From: Sulfitobacter sp. DSM 110093
GTDB lineage: Bacteria > Pseudomonadota > Alphaproteobacteria > Rhodobacterales > Rhodobacteraceae
Assembly: GCF_022788715.1 (NCBI RefSeq)
Contig: NZ_CP085168.1
Span: 124,001-188,000 of the forward strand
DNA: 64,000 nucleotides
Direction of reading: 5' to 3'
In this document: positions 9,316 through 18,489 of the stretch, piece after piece
Layout of the letters: the number at the start of each line of letters is the position of its first letter
Position numbering within the stretch: the first letter of the stretch is position 1
The notes under the pieces: generated by a model
Databases searched by the model: none
Seen by the model: the letters and a program-made list of their open reading frames with translations, nothing else
Told to the model about the DNA's origin: nothing
Position numbers and translations under genes: made by a program

Positions 9316-9339
9316 GGGCGGCCAGTGGGCCGCCCTTTT
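9316..9339. terminator. Rho-independent terminator between convergent operons
   Basis: A perfect 8-bp stem (GGGCGGCC at 9316-9323, GGCCGCCC at 9328-9335) with loop AGTG is followed by TTTT. It lies between the phosphoesterase stop at 9308 and the convergent permease stop at 9381. The T run serves the rightward transcript. Confidence 0.8.
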
Positions 9340-9380
9340 ACCATCATAACCGCGGTACCTCCCAAACCTTGGCTCCAGTC

Positions 9381-10235
9381 TTAGAGTGTTGGGTCCAGGC
9401 GGTCGCGCAGCCAGTCGCCGGCCAATGAGATCGCTAATGTTGTCAGCACGATCACAACGGCAGGCGACAGCATGATCCATGGTGCCGTGGTGAGATACTC
9501 GCGCCCAAAGCCCACCATATTGCCAAGGCTTGTATCGGGCGGCTGCACCCCAAGTCCTAGGAACGAAAGGCTGGACTCCATCAGGATAATTTCGGGGAAA
9601 GTGAGTGTCATGGAGACGATCAACGTCGATGCAACATTGGGAAGAATGTGGCGTAGATAGACCCGCGATGGCTTTGCACCAAGTTGAACCACAGCAGCGG
9701 CGTATCCTTGAGCACTTGCTGAAATGGCAAGTCCGCGGGTGATCCGAGCATAACGTTCCCATCCGTAGAAACCCATTAGGCAGACAAGCAACAGCATAGA
9801 TGATCCGAAGAACGCGAGGACCGCCAGCGACATAATCAGGAAGGGCAGCGCGGCTTGAAAATCCGCCAACATCACGACCACATGCTCCACCACGCCGCGG
9901 AACTTGGCCGCCATGAAGCCCAGCAATGTGCCAAAGAAGGCCGAAAGCAGGGTCGCCCCAAAAGCGATAACCAGTGAGGACCGCACCGACTGGATCAGGC
10001 GCGATAGCACGTCGCGGCCCAATTCATCTGTACCCAACCAATGCCCCGGCGTGCCCGGCGGAGCGAGCCGTGTGCTGAGGTTCATCTGGGTGATCGGATA
10101 GGGCCGCAGAAGATCTACAAAAAGCGCGCAAATGACCATCGCCGAAAGCCAAAATAGCGCCAGCTGCACGGTGAAGGGTAACCGCGCGCGGCGGCGTTTG
10201 GCAAAGCGCGGGGGATTGACGGTAGTGACAGCCAT
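9381..10235 (-). CDS. Dpp/Opp-type ABC transporter permease (DppC-like)
   Basis: A 284-residue inner-membrane permease. It has the DppC N-terminal pattern (one TM helix, then HWLGTDELGRDVLSRLI) and the EAA-type loop (AAVVQLGAKPSRVYLRHILPN). The C-terminus ends LRDRLDP, as is usual in the family. It is the last gene of the five-gene importer operon. Confidence 0.9.
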   Translation of the reverse strand: MAVTTVNPPRFAKRRRARLPFTVQLALFWLSAMVICALFVDLLRPYPITQMNLSTRLAPPGTPGHWLGTDELGRDVLSRLIQSVRSSLVIAFGATLLSAFFGTLLGFMAAKFRGVVEHVVVMLADFQAALPFLIMSLAVLAFFGSSMLLLVCLMGFYGWERYARITRGLAISASAQGYAAAVVQLGAKPSRVYLRHILPNVASTLIVSMTLTFPEIILMESSLSFLGLGVQPPDTSLGNMVGFGREYLTTAPWIMLSPAVVIVLTTLAISLAGDWLRDRLDPTL

Positions 10236-10244
10236 GTCAGTTCC

Positions 10245-11174
10245 TTAATGTGCGGAGGTTGTCTGGCGCAGGCGCGGGTCAAGCCAGCCGTAAAGGAGGT
10301 CGACCGTTAGGTTTGACACCACCATAACGGCGGCGACCAGCAGCAAGATACATTGCACCACCGCCAGGTCCCGATTGGTGACGGACACGATCAGCAACCG
10401 CCCCATGCCCGGCCAGCTAAATATTGTTTCAACGATGATGGCACCAGCAATTAACGAGCCCACCATGAAGCCTACGATTGTTACGATCGGCACCGCTGCA
10501 TTCGGTAACGCGTGGTTGCGGACAACATCGCTCCAGCGGACCCCTTTGGCAGAGGCTGTGCGAATATAGGGCTGGCCCATCACCTCAATCATCGCGGAGC
10601 GCGAAAAACGGGCCAGAACGCCGATGCCGCCGATGCTCATGGTGAGCACAGGTAGGATCGCATGTTGCCAACTGCTGGCCCCGCCGGAGGGCAAAGCCCC
10701 CAAGGTGACGGCGAAGATCAAAACCAGCAGCAAACCCATTACGAAGGAAGGAACGGTGAACCCGATGATTGCCGCGACAATCACACTCCGATCTGCCAGT
10801 GTGCCCTGCTTTAGTGCGGCGTAGATACCTGCCGGGATGCCGAAGGCCAGTTGCAGGATCAGCGCAGGGATTGTCAGTTGTAACGTGGCCGGAATGCGCT
10901 GCATCACGAGGTCAATGGCGGGTGAACGGTCGCGCATCGACAGGCCAAAGTCGCCTTGCATCATAGCTTGAAGGTAGGAGAGATATTGGCGCCAGATCGG
11001 GTCATCGAGCCCCCAGCGGTCGCGGAAATCCTGCACCACATTCTGCGGCACATCCGGCCCCAGCAACACCTGCGCCGGGTCTCCCGACATGCGTAGCACT
11101 ACAAAGGCAAATGTCATCACCGACAAGATCGTCAGCCCGGCCCGGAAGAGGCGGGAGGTTACGAAACGTATCAC
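10245..11174 (-). CDS. Dpp/Opp-type ABC transporter permease (DppB-like)
   Basis: A 309-residue permease of DppB type. It begins with the conserved first TM helix and a RMSGDPAQVLLGPD segment, followed by LGLDDP-like WGLDDPIWRQY. The EAA loop reads ASAKGVRWSDVVRNHALPN. It lies between the DppF-like ATPase and the DppC-like permease, in the usual order. Confidence 0.9.
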   Translation of the reverse strand: MIRFVTSRLFRAGLTILSVMTFAFVVLRMSGDPAQVLLGPDVPQNVVQDFRDRWGLDDPIWRQYLSYLQAMMQGDFGLSMRDRSPAIDLVMQRIPATLQLTIPALILQLAFGIPAGIYAALKQGTLADRSVIVAAIIGFTVPSFVMGLLLVLIFAVTLGALPSGGASSWQHAILPVLTMSIGGIGVLARFSRSAMIEVMGQPYIRTASAKGVRWSDVVRNHALPNAAVPIVTIVGFMVGSLIAGAIIVETIFSWPGMGRLLIVSVTNRDLAVVQCILLLVAAVMVVSNLTVDLLYGWLDPRLRQTTSAH

Positions 11175-11187
11175 TTAAGGCTCCTGT

Positions 11188-12171
11188 TCAAACCAGTTCC
11201 GGCCGTGCTGCGTGGCCAGCGAAATGGCAGGCCGCGCGGCACTCAACGCCGGCACCCTGGGTTTCGGGAACGGTGTGGCGACAGATGTCCTCAGCCTTAT
11301 GGCAACGCGGGTGAAAGGCGCATCCGGGCGGGCGGTTGCCGGGGTTTGGCGGTTCACCCTGAAGAATGATACGGCTGTTAAGTGCACGGCCGGGTTGGGG
11401 CACTGAAGAGACCAAAGCCTGCGTATAGGGGTGCTGCGGGTCGCTGAATATCGTATCAGCGGGGCCCTCTTCAACGATGCGGCCCAGATACATCACCGCG
11501 ACCCGATCGCAGAGGTTCCGAACGACCTTCAGATCATGGCTGATAAAGACCATGCCAAGGCCCCGGTCGCGCTGCAGGTCAGCCAGCAGGTTCACCACTT
11601 GCGCCTGAATGGAGACGTCAAGCGCCGAAACAGGCTCGTCACAAACCAGCAGCTCAGGTTCGGTCATCAGTGCCCGCGCGATAACGACACGCTGCCGTTG
11701 CCCCCCTGAAAGTTCATGCGGAAACTTATCGGCTTGGTCGAGGCGCAGACCGACTGATAGCATCACTTCGTGGACGCGCGCCATGCGGCTTTCAGCATCG
11801 CCAATGCGGTGAATATCCAGTGGTTCGCGCAGCTGCTCTGCCACGCCAATCCGCCGGTCCAACGCGGCCAGGGGGTCTTGATAGATCATTTGAATGCGTG
11901 CCCGCAGGGAGCGCCACTCGGGGGAGCCAAAAAGAGGCATAGCCTTTCCGTCAATATAGACAGCGCCGCCCTGCGCGGTATCAATCCCCAAAAGCATGCG
12001 TCCTAGAGAAGACTTGCCCGAGCCGCTCTCGCCCACCACCCCCAACGTTTCACCGCGTCTGACCTTGAGGCTAACCCCATCCACAGCCCGTACATTTGAG
12101 GGGCGCCCCAGCAGACCACGGCGGGTTTCATAGATGCGGACCAGCTCGCGGGCCTCTAGCAGGGGGCTCAT
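11188..12171 (-). CDS. Dpp/Opp-type ABC transporter ATPase (DppF-like)
   Basis: A 327-residue ATPase. Walker A GESGSGKSS, signature LSGGQRQRVVIARAL and Walker B LLVCDEPVSALD are all present. The C-terminal oligopeptide-transporter extension has the typical cysteines (CAFHPRC, DIC, ECRAACH) that may bind an Fe-S cluster. The frame is open upstream to 12303, but the ATG at 12171 overlaps the preceding gene's stop (ATGA), which is the better start. Confidence 0.9.
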   Translation of the reverse strand: MSPLLEARELVRIYETRRGLLGRPSNVRAVDGVSLKVRRGETLGVVGESGSGKSSLGRMLLGIDTAQGGAVYIDGKAMPLFGSPEWRSLRARIQMIYQDPLAALDRRIGVAEQLREPLDIHRIGDAESRMARVHEVMLSVGLRLDQADKFPHELSGGQRQRVVIARALMTEPELLVCDEPVSALDVSIQAQVVNLLADLQRDRGLGMVFISHDLKVVRNLCDRVAVMYLGRIVEEGPADTIFSDPQHPYTQALVSSVPQPGRALNSRIILQGEPPNPGNRPPGCAFHPRCHKAEDICRHTVPETQGAGVECRAACHFAGHAARPELV

Positions 12172-13157
12172 TGATACTCCTTCTCTCGCTGCACAGCGTC
12201 CTGCGCTACTGGCACGGGATAGGCGCAAGCCAACTGGCGGCCTTCCGGCTGGGGCAGCAGTTCTGGTCGGTGTTGCGTGCAAAACGTGCGTGCGCGTGCG
12301 CAACGGGGCTCAAACGCACAGCCTGTCGGCAGTTGGCGCGGATCTGGTACGGTGCCAGGGATCGGGACCAATCGCCGCCGCGGGCCAGAGAGTGAAGGTA
12401 TCGCGTCGAACAACCCCTGAGTGTAAGGATGGCGTGGTGTGTCAAAAAGCTGCGCGACAGGGCCTTCTTCGACGATCTTGCCCGCATACATCACGCAGAC
12501 GCGTTCGCAGACCTGTGCCACAGCTGCGAGATCGTGGCTGATAAAAACTGTAGCCATCGACATCTCATGACGTAAAGTGATCAACAGATCGAGAATCTGT
12601 GCCTGTATTGTAGCGTCAAGCGCCGTTGTGGGCTCATCGGCGATTAGCAGGTCAGGCTCGCCCGCAAGCGCCATCGCGATCATCAAGCGTTGTGCTTGTC
12701 CGCCGGAAAATTCATGGGTGTAGAGATTGAACCGGTTGCGCGCGTCGGGAATGCCGACAAGGTCCATCAATCGCAACGCCTCGGTCTTCGCTGCAGCCCC
12801 CGCAAGTCCACGATGCAATCGCAATGCTTCGATGATTTGCCGGCCTACCCGGATCACGGGGTTAAGCGCGCTCGACGGGTCTTGGAAAATCATGGCAACG
12901 CGCTTGCCCCGCACCCGCTCCAACGCTTGGCGCGGCGCGCCTGTCAAATCCTGGCCTTGCAGGTAGACCGATCCGCTTACGCTGGCTTTACCCGGCAGCA
13001 GGCCAAGCGCGGCGAGCCAAGTCACAGACTTGCCGCAGCCACTTTCTCCGACCAGCCCTAAGGCTTCGCCAGGAGCCACATCAAGATCGATGCCATGCAG
13101 TACCGGTACGCCATCAAAGGCAACCCGCAGGTTTCTGATCTCGACCAGATTGTTCAT
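12168..13157 (-). CDS. Dpp/Opp-type ABC transporter ATPase (DppD-like)
   Basis: A 329-residue ATPase with Walker [10 protein letters not shown], signature [15 protein letters not shown] and Walker [13 protein letters not shown], plus the C-terminal cysteine motif (CAFEPRC...CAYP). It pairs with the DppF-like subunit and is four-base coupled to it. The solute-binding protein gene lies 64 bp upstream. Confidence 0.9.
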   Translation of the reverse strand: MNNLVEIRNLRVAFDGVPVLHGIDLDVAPGEALGLVGESGCGKSVTWLAALGLLPGKASVSGSVYLQGQDLTGAPRQALERVRGKRVAMIFQDPSSALNPVIRVGRQIIEALRLHRGLAGAAAKTEALRLMDLVGIPDARNRFNLYTHEFSGGQAQRLMIAMALAGEPDLLIADEPTTALDATIQAQILDLLITLRHEMSMATVFISHDLAAVAQVCERVCVMYAGKIVEEGPVAQLFDTPRHPYTQGLFDAIPSLSGPRRRLVPIPGTVPDPRQLPTGCAFEPRCARARTFCTQHRPELLPQPEGRQLACAYPVPVAQDAVQREKEYQ

Positions 13158-13221
13158 GAGAAGAAGTCCTTAGCGATGCGCGCAAGGGCGCGCCCCCAGA
13201 TTGGGAGCGCGCCGCTATAGT

Positions 13222-14859
13222 TTAGGACTGACCGGGCCAGTTAGAGGCGCGGAAATCCATGGCAAAGGCGGGAGCCGCCTTCCAGTTTAGGTTCGACCGC
13301 ATGCCTGTGAAGACCGCGTTCTGGTGCAGGATATTGTAAGCCGGGTCTTCGCGCTCGGCGATTGTCAGCATCCGTGCGATGGCTTGTTTGCGCTTGGCGC
13401 GGTCTGTCGAAGTCTCCATCACCTGGCAAAGATCGTTGAACTCTGCATTCGTCCACTCGCGGTTTTGCTGGGCTGAGCCATTCGGCCCAAATTGCACCAC
13501 CATCGGCGAGATCGGATCGTTGATCGTGTTGGAAGCAGACCAGTCGCGTACCCCTCGTGGACTGTCTTGGGCAAGAATCTGGCCCCAGTTTTCCTTCATC
13601 TCGATCTCGACGTTCAGGCCGACTTGGTTCCACATCTCAGTGAGGATCTGTCCGTTCGGCACCTGATTGATGTAATAGTTGTTCAGGAGACGGAATGGGA
13701 TCGGATCGCCTTTGTAACCCGCCTCTTGAAGCATCTGGCGCGCCAGCTCTGGGTTGTATTCGGGGGCGTCCCAACCTTCGATGAACATGTCAGAGGTCCG
13801 GAAACTGTCGAACTGAAGGCCTGCAGGTACTTCTGTTAGATTGGCCCAAAGGGCCTCAACGATGGCCTTACGATCAATTGCATGGGTCATTGCGCGGCGC
13901 ACAAGCGGGTTTTGCAACTGCTCATGGTCTTGCGTGAAGACATTGACGCGGTGGTTCCAGATGGTGGAGTTTTGAACTTCCAGACCCGGTGCATCCATCA
14001 CAGTTCCAATCTGGTCAGGCGGTAAATCGCAGGCGAAGTCGTATTCGCCGGACAAGAGACCATTTACGCGGCTTGCAACCTCGGGCACCTCCACGAAGGT
14101 AATTGTTTCCAAGGGAGGACGACCGCCCCAATAGTCTTCATGCGCACGCAAGGTGAGCGAGACATCTGGCTGAAAATCGTCGACGTAATAGGGGCCTGTA
14201 GTGACCGGTTGCTTTGCCCAAGCATCATAGGATTCTGCTTCGTCCCAAGCGCGACGGCTGGCCACAATGCTGCCGCCAGCATAAAGGCGCCCTTCCATTG
14301 TTACATCAGGCGTCGCGTTATGAAAGCGCACGGTATATTTATCGACGGCTTCCACCCCGGCCAGCGAGGGCCATTTGCGCCGCGCGATACCCGGCAAAGC
14401 GGCGGGGATGTCCTTGCCTGTGGAGCGGGTAAAATTCTCTGCGTAAATGGTTTCGCCGCCCGCCGGTTGAGTGTCTCCAAATAGCCGCTCGGGGGAGAGT
14501 GAAAAGACCACGTCCTCGGCAGTCATCTCATCGCCATTGTGGAACTTTACACCTTCGCGGAGCTTCAACTCGACGGTCTTTTCGTCTAGGCGCTTCCACT
14601 CAGTCGCCAGACCCGGCACAGGGCCTTGGTTGCCCATCCAGTCGCGCAGGAGCAGCCCTTCCCAAAGGTTAGGGTAGAGCGCGCGTTCGCCGACATTCGA
14701 CTGTTCGTTCCAAGGGTCCAGCGTGTTGTTGATGACGACTTGCTGTACTGCAATTCTGATCGAGGGGCGGTTTTGCTGGGCCCGCAGGTGGCTCGGCAGG
14801 AAAAGCCCAGAGGCGGTCGCCCCCATCAGGCCCATGACGTGACGTCGGTTCATATTCAT
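13222..14859 (-). CDS. ABC transporter extracellular solute-binding protein, family 5
   Basis: A 545-residue SBP_bac_5 protein of the DppA/OppA class. The N-terminus has a twin-arginine-like signal (NRRHVMGL, hydrophobic core, cleavage after LRAQ). Family features include LREGVKFHNGDEMTAEDVVFS and RRAMTHAIDRKAIVEALW. The ATG at 14859 is chosen because GGAGAG precedes it and the signal peptide begins there. It is the first gene of the importer operon. The bound ligand (peptide, opine or sugar-like) is not predictable. Confidence 0.9.
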   Translation of the reverse strand: MNMNRRHVMGLMGATASGLFLPSHLRAQQNRPSIRIAVQQVVINNTLDPWNEQSNVGERALYPNLWEGLLLRDWMGNQGPVPGLATEWKRLDEKTVELKLREGVKFHNGDEMTAEDVVFSLSPERLFGDTQPAGGETIYAENFTRSTGKDIPAALPGIARRKWPSLAGVEAVDKYTVRFHNATPDVTMEGRLYAGGSIVASRRAWDEAESYDAWAKQPVTTGPYYVDDFQPDVSLTLRAHEDYWGGRPPLETITFVEVPEVASRVNGLLSGEYDFACDLPPDQIGTVMDAPGLEVQNSTIWNHRVNVFTQDHEQLQNPLVRRAMTHAIDRKAIVEALWANLTEVPAGLQFDSFRTSDMFIEGWDAPEYNPELARQMLQEAGYKGDPIPFRLLNNYYINQVPNGQILTEMWNQVGLNVEIEMKENWGQILAQDSPRGVRDWSASNTINDPISPMVVQFGPNGSAQQNREWTNAEFNDLCQVMETSTDRAKRKQAIARMLTIAEREDPAYNILHQNAVFTGMRSNLNWKAAPAFAMDFRASNWPGQS

Positions 14860-15278
14860 TGTGCAGCTCTCCGGTCGGTTCGCGGTTTGCGAGGCAGGTA
14901 TTGGTCCGGCGGATAACGCATCTGCGCCCCGCGGCTCGCTTCCGTAAAACACCCGATGGCTACAGCTATGTGATGCTCATATTACAACTCTATGACAGGA
15001 GTATTGGCCTTCGCGGCGCAGGGCGACCCCCCAATGGGGGCGTGTACCAACTCCTGAGAATGGCTAGTTAAATCAGGAGGGCAGGCTGAATTTAAAATCT
15101 GATAGAAGGCGCAATTTTAGGTCGGCTCAGAGCAAATAGCTGAACAGGAGGGGCCCCCTGTTTTCAAGGCAGCAGGTGAGTTGTGGAAAGCTTCACCAAC
15201 GCGGGCGTTCATGTCTGGTGGCAAAAATGACTGGACGGAACGCAATTTAACAGATGCTGCGGTAGTGTCTAAGGTCTG
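14860..15278. other. Intergenic region upstream of the ABC importer
   Basis: A 419-bp stretch with no gene I can support. It should contain the minus-strand promoter of the importer operon. A perfect short palindrome CCCCC-AAT-GGGGG lies at 15028-15040 without a T run, so it is not a standard terminator. No regulator-binding site could be assigned. Confidence 0.4.
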
Positions 15279-16136
15279 CTATGCGCAAACCGTTTGGAGC
15301 TCCACCCCGGGCGCGTGAAGGCCGTTGGGTGAGAGGGTGAAGATCTCGAAGCCATCTGATGTCACGCCTATCGAATGCTCGAATTGGGCCGAAAGAGACT
15401 TGTCCCGCGTCACCGCCGTCCAGTTGTCCGCAAGCATCTTCACGTCGGCACGACCGAGGTTGATCATCGGCTCAACGGTGAAGATCATGCCTTCCCGCAG
15501 CTCTAAGCCGGTACCAGCTTTGCCGAAGTTCAGGATATTAGGTGAATCGTGAAAAACCTGGCCGATGCCGTGACCGCAGAAGTCGCAGACCACGGAACAA
15601 CGTTCGGAATGTGCATGGCTTTGGATCGCGTGGCCGATATCCCCCAGATGCGCCCCCGGTCGCACAGTCTCAATCCCCCGCATCATCGCCTGATGGGCGA
15701 TCCGGATCAGCCGCTCGGCTGCACGTTTAGGCTTGCCGACCACGTACATCCGGCTGGAATCCCCATGCCACCCGTCAAGGATCAGTGTGACGTCGACATT
15801 GACGATGTCGCCGTCGCGCAACTTCTTACCGTTCGGGAAGCCGTGGCAGACCACGTGGTTGACCGACGTGCAGCAGGCGTATTGATACCCTTGGTAGCCT
15901 AGTGTCGCGGGCGTGGCGTCATGGGCGGCCGCGAAGTCGCGTACGAATGCATCAATTTGCGTCAGAGCGGTGCCATGGTGGATAAGATCGGATACGCCGT
16001 CCAGACATCTTGCAGTTAAGGCGCCCGCATGGCGCATGCCTTCGAATGCATCTGGTCCGTACAGTTTGACGGCTTCGGTTCTGCGAGCGTCTTGCGCCTT
16101 TGGTGCGACGGGCACGTCGATATAGCCTTTCATCAT
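15279..16136 (-). CDS. map: Type I methionine aminopeptidase
   Basis: A 285-residue M24 metallopeptidase that removes N-terminal methionine. The metal ligands of the family are visible: D in VNVDVTLI, D in GWHGDSSRMY, H in GHGIGQVFHDSPN, E in FTVEPMI and E in QFEHSIGVT. The start is placed at 16136 (paired ATG ATG, GAGAGA upstream); longer frames to 16280 would run through the operator palindrome. It is divergent from a ParD-like antitoxin gene and lies among accessory genes, so it may be an additional copy rather than the housekeeping one. Confidence 0.9.
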   Translation of the reverse strand: MMKGYIDVPVAPKAQDARRTEAVKLYGPDAFEGMRHAGALTARCLDGVSDLIHHGTALTQIDAFVRDFAAAHDATPATLGYQGYQYACCTSVNHVVCHGFPNGKKLRDGDIVNVDVTLILDGWHGDSSRMYVVGKPKRAAERLIRIAHQAMMRGIETVRPGAHLGDIGHAIQSHAHSERCSVVCDFCGHGIGQVFHDSPNILNFGKAGTGLELREGMIFTVEPMINLGRADVKMLADNWTAVTRDKSLSAQFEHSIGVTSDGFEIFTLSPNGLHAPGVELQTVCA

Positions 16137-16197
16137 GCCGTCTCTCTCATCCTCCATGGTAGCAACAGCAGACAGATTGACCTCATGTTGCTTAGGT

Positions 16198-16227
16198 ATT
16201 ATACGAATCATGTATAATTCGTATAAT
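16198..16227. promoter_or_regulatory. 30-bp palindromic operator between map and ParD-like gene
   Basis: Two perfect 11-bp arms (ATTATACGAAT at 16198-16208, ATTCGTATAAT at 16217-16227) flank an 8-bp spacer. The site lies 20 bp upstream of the ParD-like start and about 60 bp upstream of map. It overlaps AT-rich promoter-like sequence, as expected for an autoregulatory antitoxin operator. Confidence 0.7.
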
Positions 16228-16247
16228 GCAAAGTGGGAGGTGCGTCG

Positions 16248-16454
16248 ATGGGGATCGTAAAAATCGGGGACGGGCTGCACGAAGAACTGCGCAAGTCCAG
16301 TGCTGTCATGTGCCGTTCGATCAATGCTCAGGCTGAATTTTGGATGAAAGTCGGTATGCTGGCCGAAGCAAACCCGACCATACCGTTTATTGAAATCATG
16401 GCGCGACAGCTCAAGAATGCCGATGTGAAAGACCCGGAAATCGATGCGGCCTGA
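16248..16454 (+). CDS. ParD-like antitoxin-family protein
   Basis: A 68-residue protein beginning MGIVKIGDGLHEELRKSS, with SRSINAQAEFW-like sequence (CRSINAQAEFWMKVGMLAE), matching the ParD-like antitoxin family with a ribbon-helix-helix-type N-terminus. The ATG at 16248 has GGGAGG at good spacing. No ParE toxin follows. The only partner is the divergent map gene, with a long palindrome between them. It may control map; whether it works as an antitoxin is unknown. Confidence 0.75.
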   Translation: MGIVKIGDGLHEELRKSSAVMCRSINAQAEFWMKVGMLAEANPTIPFIEIMARQLKNADVKDPEIDAA

Positions 16455-16628
16455 ACATTAAAGCTGCTGCAACGAACTTCCAATTTGGGGTGAGCGCTCG
16501 TCGATAAGGCAACCCCAAACGGCAATCCCGTGCCGTGAGCCGCCCTGGGTGCTTGTTGAAGCTAAGGGCAGTAATGAGCCCATACTGTAAAATGCTGCAC
16601 GCTCCACCAATAACCGCTTTATGAAGGT

Positions 16629-17300
16629 GTGGAAAATGCACTACAGGCTGAAGCGTGCGAGCGATGGTGATCTTCAGGAATAGAAAATGGATAAAGTTTG
16701 AAGCAGTTTGCGAAAGAGCTTCGCATTGATTTTGTCAAAGGTTCTGTTGCACATCGTCTTCGGTTTGGTGGTGGTCGTGGTCAAGATTTGGCCAAGGCTA
16801 TGGGGCTACGGGAGGGTAAAACCCCCATGATCGTTGATGCGACAGCCGGATTGGGACGGGATTCATTTCTTTTAGCTTCTTTAGGTGCCCAGGTCACTTT
16901 GATCGAACGCTCAGAGAAAATGCATTCATTGTTAGTTCAGGGCATGAAGCGCGCAGCAAGAGAAGGTGGCCAGCTCCGCGAAATAATTGGCCGCATGACA
17001 CTTTTGAAAGGCGACGCCCTGGATTTGATCCCTGAATTATCTGCCGAAGCAATTCTGATCGATCCAATGCATCCTGAACGTAAAAATTCTGCACTGGTGA
17101 AGTTGGAGCTGCGTCAAGTCCGTGAAATCGTCGGCGCAGACGATGACGCTGCTGATCTTGTACGATTGGCGATCGCACATGCACGTAAACGCGTGGTGCT
17201 AAAGTGGCCCGCTAAGGCTGATCCTCTAGAGGGTGTTCAGAAATGCACCCATCAAATTATCGGTAAAACAACGCGATACGATGTTTTTATGGTAGGTTGA
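16629..17300 (+). pseudogene. rsmJ: 5'-broken rsmJ (16S rRNA m2G1516 methyltransferase)
   Basis: The frame from 16698 (TTG) codes 200 residues of an RsmJ-type methyltransferase: RIDFVKGSVAHRLRFGGGRG, SAM motif VDATAGLGRDSFLLASLG, and catalytic LIDPMHPERKNSALVK. Family members are about 250 residues, and the missing N-terminal part can be read in the same frame upstream (ENALQAEA near 16632). There it is interrupted by TGA at 16668 and TAA at 16692. The catalytic domain is intact, so a shortened protein could still be made from a TTG. Decay is the simpler reading. Confidence 0.7.
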
Positions 17301-17438
17301 GTGGGCCTCGGCGCAACAGTGGAAATTGGCAGTTTTGTTCCGCATATCCGACCTTGCTATACAAGTCAGTTTAGGGTTTCTATCCCGCCAGTTACTGGAA
17401 ATTATTACAATTTTAACAAGAAAGTTGGTGGAAACCAC

Positions 17439-17639
17439 ATGCAGGTTAGTGTTCGCGACAACAACGTTGATCAAGCCCTCCGGGTTCTAAAGAAAAAACT
17501 CCAAAAGGAAGGCGTACTCCGTGAAATGAAGCTCAAGCAGCATTTCGAGAAGCCTTCCGAGAAAAACGCGCGTCAGAAAGCCGAAGCGATCCGTCGTGCC
17601 CGTAAGCTGGCACGTAAAAAGCTGGAACGCGAAGCATGA
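17439..17639 (+). CDS. rpsU: 30S ribosomal protein S21
   Basis: A 66-residue basic protein starting [22 protein letters not shown] and ending with an Arg/Lys-rich helix, the standard S21 length and layout in alphaproteobacteria. The ATG at 17439 is chosen over an open frame from 17301 because the S21 family begins here. It is monocistronic and followed by a strong terminator. Confidence 0.95.
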   Translation: MQVSVRDNNVDQALRVLKKKLQKEGVLREMKLKQHFEKPSEKNARQKAEAIRRARKLARKKLEREA

Positions 17640-17670
17640 GCTAGTTCAGCACTTGATGTTGAACAAAGAG

Positions 17671-17700
17671 CCCCCGTTGCCCGATGGCAGCGGGGGTTTT
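17671..17700 (+). terminator. Rho-independent terminator of rpsU
   Basis: An 11-bp stem (CCCCCG at 17671-17676 pairing with CGGGGG at 17691-17696, extended inward through TTGCC/GGCAG with one G-T pair) closes on a CGAT loop. A run of four T follows. It begins 31 bases after the rpsU stop. Confidence 0.88.
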
Positions 17701-17828
17701 CTCTGCCTGATGGGTGTTTTTGATATCGGCAGCCCGGCAACAGCGTTGTGACCTAAGGGTCGCCGGTCGCCCTTTCTTGAACCTCTTTCGTCAAATTGCT
17801 GCCTGATTTGCCCAGCAAACTGGACAGA

Positions 17829-18344
17829 ATGTCAAAAGTCACGAAGTTCCGCCGCCGCAAAAACGGTTTATCATCTTTTCTGCCGGTGATTGGCTGCGCA
17901 GTCTTGCTGTCGGCGATAGTGCTGCGACCTGAAAATCAGACTGCCGTTCAGCAAGATGCCAGCAAACCGCGCATAATAAGAGGGGGAGGCGCATGGACAG
18001 ACGGTAGCGCACGGAAGAGTGTTCGTCGAACACAGGAAACTTCGACTGCATCGCCCGGCGCGCAGCTTGTTGACACCGTTACCCGCATCCGGGATGGCGA
18101 TACTATTGTTGTTGGCCTTATCCCGATCCGGATTGCTAATCTCGACTGTGCTGAACGCGGCAGTAAATCTGGCGATCGCGCTACGCGGCAAATCACTGGG
18201 ATAGTTAAAGGTGTTCAGCTTCGCTGCACCTTGGAAGGACGGCGCAGCTATGATCGCGAAGTAGGAGTTTGTAGCTTACCTGACGGACGTGACATTGGGG
18301 AAATATTGATTGTTGGTGGCTATTGCCAGCGGTGGCGCGGATGA
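17829..18344 (+). CDS. Thermonuclease (SNase)-family protein with N-terminal anchor
   Basis: A 171-residue protein with an N-terminal hydrophobic segment (about residues 18-33) followed by a staphylococcal-nuclease-like domain: RIRDGDTIVVGLIPIRIANLDCAE, then a shortened C-terminal part ending GYCQRWRG. The DGDT motif is conserved, and the family's catalytic arginine and glutamate region is present in degenerate form. It is probably secreted or membrane-anchored. A TTG at 17796 is a weaker alternative start. Confidence 0.72.
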   Translation: MSKVTKFRRRKNGLSSFLPVIGCAVLLSAIVLRPENQTAVQQDASKPRIIRGGGAWTDGSARKSVRRTQETSTASPGAQLVDTVTRIRDGDTIVVGLIPIRIANLDCAERGSKSGDRATRQITGIVKGVQLRCTLEGRRSYDREVGVCSLPDGRDIGEILIVGGYCQRWRG

Positions 18345-18489
18345 CGCCTTTGATGCCGTGCGGGTTCTGGCCAACGGCAGTATCGTTGGTATTGTCACGC
18401 GGTCTGACTTGATCGGAACCCTTGCGCGGCGCAGTCTGACAACAGAACTTCTATCGGACATCAATAATGTGAGGTCAGAGAGGGACTGA
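18335..18489 (+). pseudogene. C-terminal CBS-domain remnant
   Basis: In the frame ending at the TGA at 18487-18489, the sequence reads DDAFDAVRVLANGSIVGIVTRSDLIGTLARR and then a short tail. This matches the last beta-alpha unit of a CBS domain such as the tail of HPP-family membrane proteins. No upstream portion of that protein exists here; the frame runs into the end of the nuclease gene. It overlaps the 5-FCL start by one base. The quoted match is read in two parts: DDAFDAVRVLANG and SIVGIVTRSDLIG. Confidence 0.5.

Noticed and set aside
15021..15045. GC-rich palindrome CCCCC-AAT-GGGGG as a terminator.
   Set aside because: No T run and no gene end nearby on either strand, so termination cannot be argued.
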